Shown here piece by piece: positions 6,137-8,266 of a DNA stretch of 8,266 bases. Both the position numbers and the translations under genes were made by a program. The DNA is from Pseudomonas sp. (GTDB lineage: Bacteria > Pseudomonadota > Gammaproteobacteria > Pseudomonadales > Pseudomonadaceae): contig DNMQ01000395.1 in assembly GCA_003488145.1 (NCBI GenBank), forward strand, positions 1-8,266. Direction: 5' to 3'. Below the pieces are notes generated by a model. It did not search any database. It saw only the letters and a list, made by a program, of their open reading frames with translations, and was not told the DNA's origin. Every line of letters starts with the position of its first letter. The stretch's first letter is position 1.

Positions 6137-6898
6137 ATGCAGCCTTCCACCCAAGCATCCAACGCCTGGCGCGTGCTGTTTCTGCTGTTTCTGGCGAATC
6201 TGTTCAACTTCTTCGATCGCACCATCCCGGCCATCATCGCCGAGCCGATCCGGCTGGAGTGGAGCCTCAACGACTTCCAGCTCGGCCTGATCGGCACCGC
6301 CTTCACCATCGTCTACGCCATTGCCGGCCTGCCGCTGGGGCGCATGGCCGACCTCGGCTCGCGGCGCAAGATAATGGGTTGGGGGCTCACCGCCTGGAGC
6401 GGCCTGACGGCTATCAACGGGCTGGCCTGGAACTTCTGGAGCTTCCTGCTGATTCGCATGGGCATCGGTATCGGCGAGGCCAGCTACGCGCCGGCAGCCA
6501 ACTCGCTGATCGGCGACCTGTTTCCGGCGCACAAGCGGGCCCGGGCCATGGGCATCTTCATGCTGGGCCTGCCGCTGGGGCTGCTGCTGGCCTTCTTCAC
6601 CATCGGTTCCATGGTCGAGTTCTTCGGCAGCTGGCGTGCGCCCTTCTTCATCGCAGCGGTGCCCGGGCTGGTGCTGGCGGTGTTCATCTTCCTGATTCGC
6701 GAGCCCACACGCGGCGCGGCGGAGACCGTCAAGGTCTCGCAGGAACCCGTGCAGCAGCCGATCCGCAAGGTGCTGTCGATCCGGACCTTCTGGTGGCTGG
6801 TAATGGCCGGGCTGGCATTCCATTTGGTTCATCGCGCTTTCCCGGGGAAGGCGGCCTTGATTTTCAGAAAGAAGTATTCCGAGTCCCGAAATCCATAG
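6137..6898 (+). pseudogene. MFS transporter (Spinster-like), truncated by an insertion sequence
   Basis: The N-terminal half of a major facilitator transporter. Residues 1-229 are native (to about 6825); the frame then runs through the IS end for about 24 foreign residues and stops at 6896-6898, giving 253 residues where such proteins usually have more than 400. Visible features are the FFDRTIPA end of helix 1 (25-32), the motif-A loop GRMADLGSRRK at 68-78 between helices 2 and 3, RMGIGIGEASYAPAANSLIGDLFP at 107-130, typical of Spinster-like members, six membrane segments, and the first residues of helix 7. The C-terminal domain is missing, so transport activity is unlikely. ATG 6137 is preferred by homology although its ribosome binding site is poor; an in-frame ATG at 6080 exists. 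It follows hyi and probably served as the uptake system for that pathway. Confidence 0.88.
6826..6850 (+). repeat. Left terminal inverted repeat of the ISL3-family element
   Basis: Reads GGTTCATCGCG then a variable stretch and GGGGAAG inward. Against the other end it shares GGTTC, TCGCG, a TC pair and GGGGAAG. The transposase stop codon (TGA on minus, 6829-6831) is embedded in it, typical of compact IS elements. Confidence 0.85.
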
Positions 6899-8031
6899 GC
6901 CATGCGCTTGATCACCTTGATGCGGTTGTTAACACCCTCAAGGACGCTGGTATGCATGTGGAAGTGAGCACTGGCAAGGATGCCTCGGGCGTATTTGCGC
7001 AGGTTGCGAGCGAAGCGTTGCAGCGGCGCGAGGCCGCTCTCGCGAGCATGTCGTAGCCAGGTTCGCCAGCGTCGCCAACCCTCTCGTACGCTGGGGGCGT
7101 ACCAGACATCCTTCAAGGCATCCTTGAGTACATAGACCGTAGCCAGCGGCTGGTTCGCTGCGAGCAGTTCCTGTAGCTGCACGGCCTGTCCGTCCTTCAG
7201 GTTGTCGCGATTTCGCAGCAGCAGCCAACGACTCTGCTTGACCGCCTTTCGTGCCGGCTTGTCTTCGCGCAGGAGGTTGGCCTGGTCGACCCGGATACGG
7301 TCGATCACATCCCGGCCGTAGCGCGCGACGACGTGAAACAGGTCGTACACCACTTCGGCCTGCGGGCAATGTTGCTTTACCTCCAGGTCGAAAGCCGTGT
7401 TCATGTCCATGGCCACCGCCTCAATCTGCTGGCAGTGCTCGCCGAGCAATTCAAAGAACGGGCGGATCGCCTCACGGCTGTTGCCGTGGCCGACCCACAG
7501 CACCCGTGTTCGCTCGGCGTCCATGATGACCGTGGCATAGCGATGCCCCTTGTGCAGGGCGAACTCGTCCATCACCAACCGGCGGACACCGCTTGAATCG
7601 AAGGTGCCTACCTCGGCTTCCAGGCGTCGTTTATCGAGCGTCTTGAGGGTGTGCCAGTGCAGGCCGGTGAGCCGGCTGACGTGGCTGATCGGCAGCAGCC
7701 GCAGCAGGCTTTCGAGCCAGACCCGTAACCGCCGGGTCAGGCGAGATGCAGGCTCCAGCCAGTCGATCCGCTCGGTCACCCGACCACAGTTCAGGCAATC
7801 GACTCGGCGCACGGGTAGTTGAAGCAGGACGCGCTGATCGAACAGATCGCGATCACGCACCAGACGAATCCGGCGCTCGTGAATCAACGGGCTGAGCTGA
7901 CCACAACGCCCGCACCTGGGCACTGAACCGGCTTGAGGCTCAAGCTCAATCAGAAGGGAGTTGTTGGCAGATGAACGGCAGGCAACGACGTCATAGCCTG
8001 GCCAGAACGAGGCAAGATCAATAGGATGCAC
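6829..8031 (-). CDS. ISL3-family transposase
   Basis: An intact 400-residue DDE transposase, full length for the family. The N-terminal zinc-finger region has C40-x2-C43 and C79-x2-C82. A helix-turn-helix-like segment follows (about 112-135, SHVSRLTGLHWHTLKTLD). The RNase H-like catalytic core supplies D155 (LVMDEFALHKG), D209 (AVAMDMN) and E365 (VLEGVNNRIKVIKR), with the YDLFHVVARYG segment at 229-239 and the C-terminal AYGFRDSEYFFLKIKAAFPG block, all hallmarks of DDE_Tnp_ISL3 proteins. Translation appears to start at GTG 8029-8031; no strong ribosome binding site is seen. It is transcribed against the truncated MFS gene. With all catalytic and zinc residues present and both ends intact, the element looks potentially active. 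Confidence 0.95.
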   Translation of the reverse strand: MHPIDLASFWPGYDVVACRSSANNSLLIELEPQAGSVPRCGRCGQLSPLIHERRIRLVRDRDLFDQRVLLQLPVRRVDCLNCGRVTERIDWLEPASRLTRRLRVWLESLLRLLPISHVSRLTGLHWHTLKTLDKRRLEAEVGTFDSSGVRRLVMDEFALHKGHRYATVIMDAERTRVLWVGHGNSREAIRPFFELLGEHCQQIEAVAMDMNTAFDLEVKQHCPQAEVVYDLFHVVARYGRDVIDRIRVDQANLLREDKPARKAVKQSRWLLLRNRDNLKDGQAVQLQELLAANQPLATVYVLKDALKDVWYAPSVREGWRRWRTWLRHARESGLAPLQRFARNLRKYARGILASAHFHMHTSVLEGVNNRIKVIKRMAYGFRDSEYFFLKIKAAFPGKAR

Positions 8032-8073
8032 GGCGACAGCAGGGACAGGTGAAGGGTGTGTTTGGCGACTGCC

Positions 8074-8099
8074 AATTTACCTGCTTCCCTGACTGTCAA
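8074..8099 (-). promoter_or_regulatory. Candidate transposase promoter and leader inverted repeat
   Basis: A consensus -35 TTGACA lies at 8094-8099 on the minus strand, just inside the right repeat. The best -10, TAAATT at 8074-8079, is only 14 bp away, shorter than optimal. A perfect inverted repeat TTGGC-GACT-GCCAA at 8062-8075 overlaps the -10 and could be a binding site or a small leader hairpin. The short spacer would suit a weak promoter, as is common for transposase genes. Confidence 0.3.
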
Positions 8100-8105
8100 C
8101 TCGCT

Positions 8106-8130
8106 CTTCCCCCAGAGTCCGCGAAGAACC
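8106..8130 (-). repeat. Right terminal inverted repeat of the ISL3-family element
   Basis: Reads GGTTCTTCGCG, variable bases, then GGGGGAAG inward on the minus strand, pairing with the left end at 20 of 25 positions. The outermost base is at 8130, only 2 bp from the A-run that forms one side of the neighbouring terminator. Confidence 0.85.
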
Positions 8131-8132
8131 AT

Positions 8133-8161
8133 AAAAAAGGCGGGCTCTAGAGCCCGCCTTT
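8133..8161. terminator. Intrinsic terminator, potentially bidirectional
   Basis: A perfect 20-bp palindrome with arms GGCGGGCTCT (8139-8148) and AGAGCCCGCC (8149-8158) is followed on the minus strand by six T (8133-8138) and on the plus strand by TTTCGTTTT. It begins about 20 bp after the stop of the minus-strand gene at the right edge, so it most likely ends that transcript. The plus-side T-rich stretch means it could also have ended the MFS operon arriving from the other side. Confidence 0.85.
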
Positions 8162-8179
8162 CGTTTTGCCTACTGCAAA

Positions 8180-8266
8180 TCAGTCTTCGCGATAACGGCG
8201 CAGCTTGAGCTGCTTGCCACCCACACGGGTGTCCTTGAGCTTGCCGAGCAGGCGATTGCCATAGTG
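8180..8266 (-). CDS. C-terminal end of an unidentified protein (5' part outside window), possibly a DEAD-box helicase tail
   Basis: The last 28 codons of a minus-strand gene, ending in TGA at 8180-8182 and followed about 20 bp later by a good terminator, so the frame is well supported. The peptide is strongly basic, with GNRLLGKLKDTRVGGKQLK in the middle and RRYRED at the end. The LLxKLKxTRVGGKxLKLRR pattern resembles the end of an RNA-recognition-like domain as found at the C-terminus of DbpA/DeaD-type RNA helicases, where a basic strand contacts RNA. With so few residues this is a guess; another RNA-binding protein is equally possible. It faces the MFS gene and IS tail to tail. Confidence 0.6.
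   Translation of the reverse strand, partial: HYGNRLLGKLKDTRVGGKQLKLRRYRED

Larger units (their letters stand above)
6826..8130 (-). mobile_element. Complete ISL3-family insertion sequence, 1305 bp
   Basis: Both ends were located from the sequence. The terminal inverted repeats start with GGTTC at 6826 (reading inward on plus) and at 8130 (reading inward on minus), and match at 20 of 25 positions. Between them lies a single intact transposase gene on the minus strand, whose stop codon falls inside the left repeat. The family is given by the transposase. ISL3 elements normally make 8-bp target duplications, but the flanks are TTCCATTT on the left and ATAAAAAA on the right, so none is present. 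The left flank is an MFS gene and the right flank a terminator. I do not assign an ISfinder name. Confidence 0.88.

Noticed and set aside
6059..6832. 257-codon minus-strand ORF opposite the MFS gene
   Set aside because: Composition is Gln/His/Gly/Pro rich shadow coding with no domain, and the opposite strand has clear transporter motifs.
7950..8132. 60-codon minus-strand frame starting at the right IS boundary
   Set aside because: Its start lies outside the IS repeat and its body covers the repeat, the putative promoter and the transposase N-terminus in another frame; no conserved protein pattern, so treated as chance.
6818..8138. Target-site duplication around the IS
   Set aside because: Compared 8-bp flanks directly and as reverse complement, and shifting the boundary by a base; no match, so no duplication is annotated.
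1..8266. CRISPR array, tRNA or rRNA gene, phage attachment site
   Set aside because: Reading through the window showed no regularly spaced repeats, no tRNA-like cloverleaf with CCA end and no rRNA-like sequence.

Overview
The window looks like a chromosomal segment of a gamma-proteobacterium of the Pseudomonas type, probably close to the Pseudomonas stutzeri group (Stutzerimonas). This rests on the high GC content, strong G/C preference at third codon positions, short translationally coupled operons and the flavour of the proteins; no rRNA or marker gene confirms it.

Layout. (1) Positions 1-2749, minus strand: an ABC importer operon of the phosphonate/phosphite (PhnDCE) class, read right to left as periplasmic binding protein, ATPase, permease 1, permease 2 (cut by the window edge). 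The last three genes overlap or nearly touch. The binding protein also resembles, from memory, the subgroup annotated as putative selenate binding proteins, so the substrate is uncertain. A promoter and a good ribosome binding site precede the binding-protein gene. (2) Positions 2885-3256: a gene-poor gap with one doubtful small ORF and a strong inverted repeat. (3) Positions 3257-4069, minus: uppP (bacA), undecaprenyl-diphosphatase, for cell-wall lipid carrier recycling. (4) Positions 4350-6016, plus: a two-gene coupled operon, a GlxR/GarR-type 2-hydroxy-3-oxopropionate reductase and a Hyi-type hydroxypyruvate isomerase, which together interconvert hydroxypyruvate, tartronate semialdehyde and glycerate (or the related C4 acid-sugar intermediates). 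(5) Positions 6137-6825, plus: the N-terminal half of a Spinster-like MFS transporter, probably the uptake partner of those enzymes. (6) Positions 6826-8130: a complete ISL3-family insertion sequence, 1305 bp, with matching terminal inverted repeats and an intact 400-residue transposase on the minus strand. It cuts the MFS gene. (7) Positions 8133-8161: a palindromic, potentially bidirectional terminator, then the last 28 codons of a minus-strand gene, possibly an RNA-binding protein or DEAD-box helicase tail.

The main unusual point is the IS junction. The two flanks do not share the 8-bp target duplication expected for ISL3 elements, and the right flank is not MFS sequence. The 3' half of the MFS gene is therefore gone from this locus, which points to an IS-mediated deletion or recombination rather than simple insertion. 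I found no CRISPR array, tRNA, rRNA, phage gene or clearly undescribed system; the other observations are modest.
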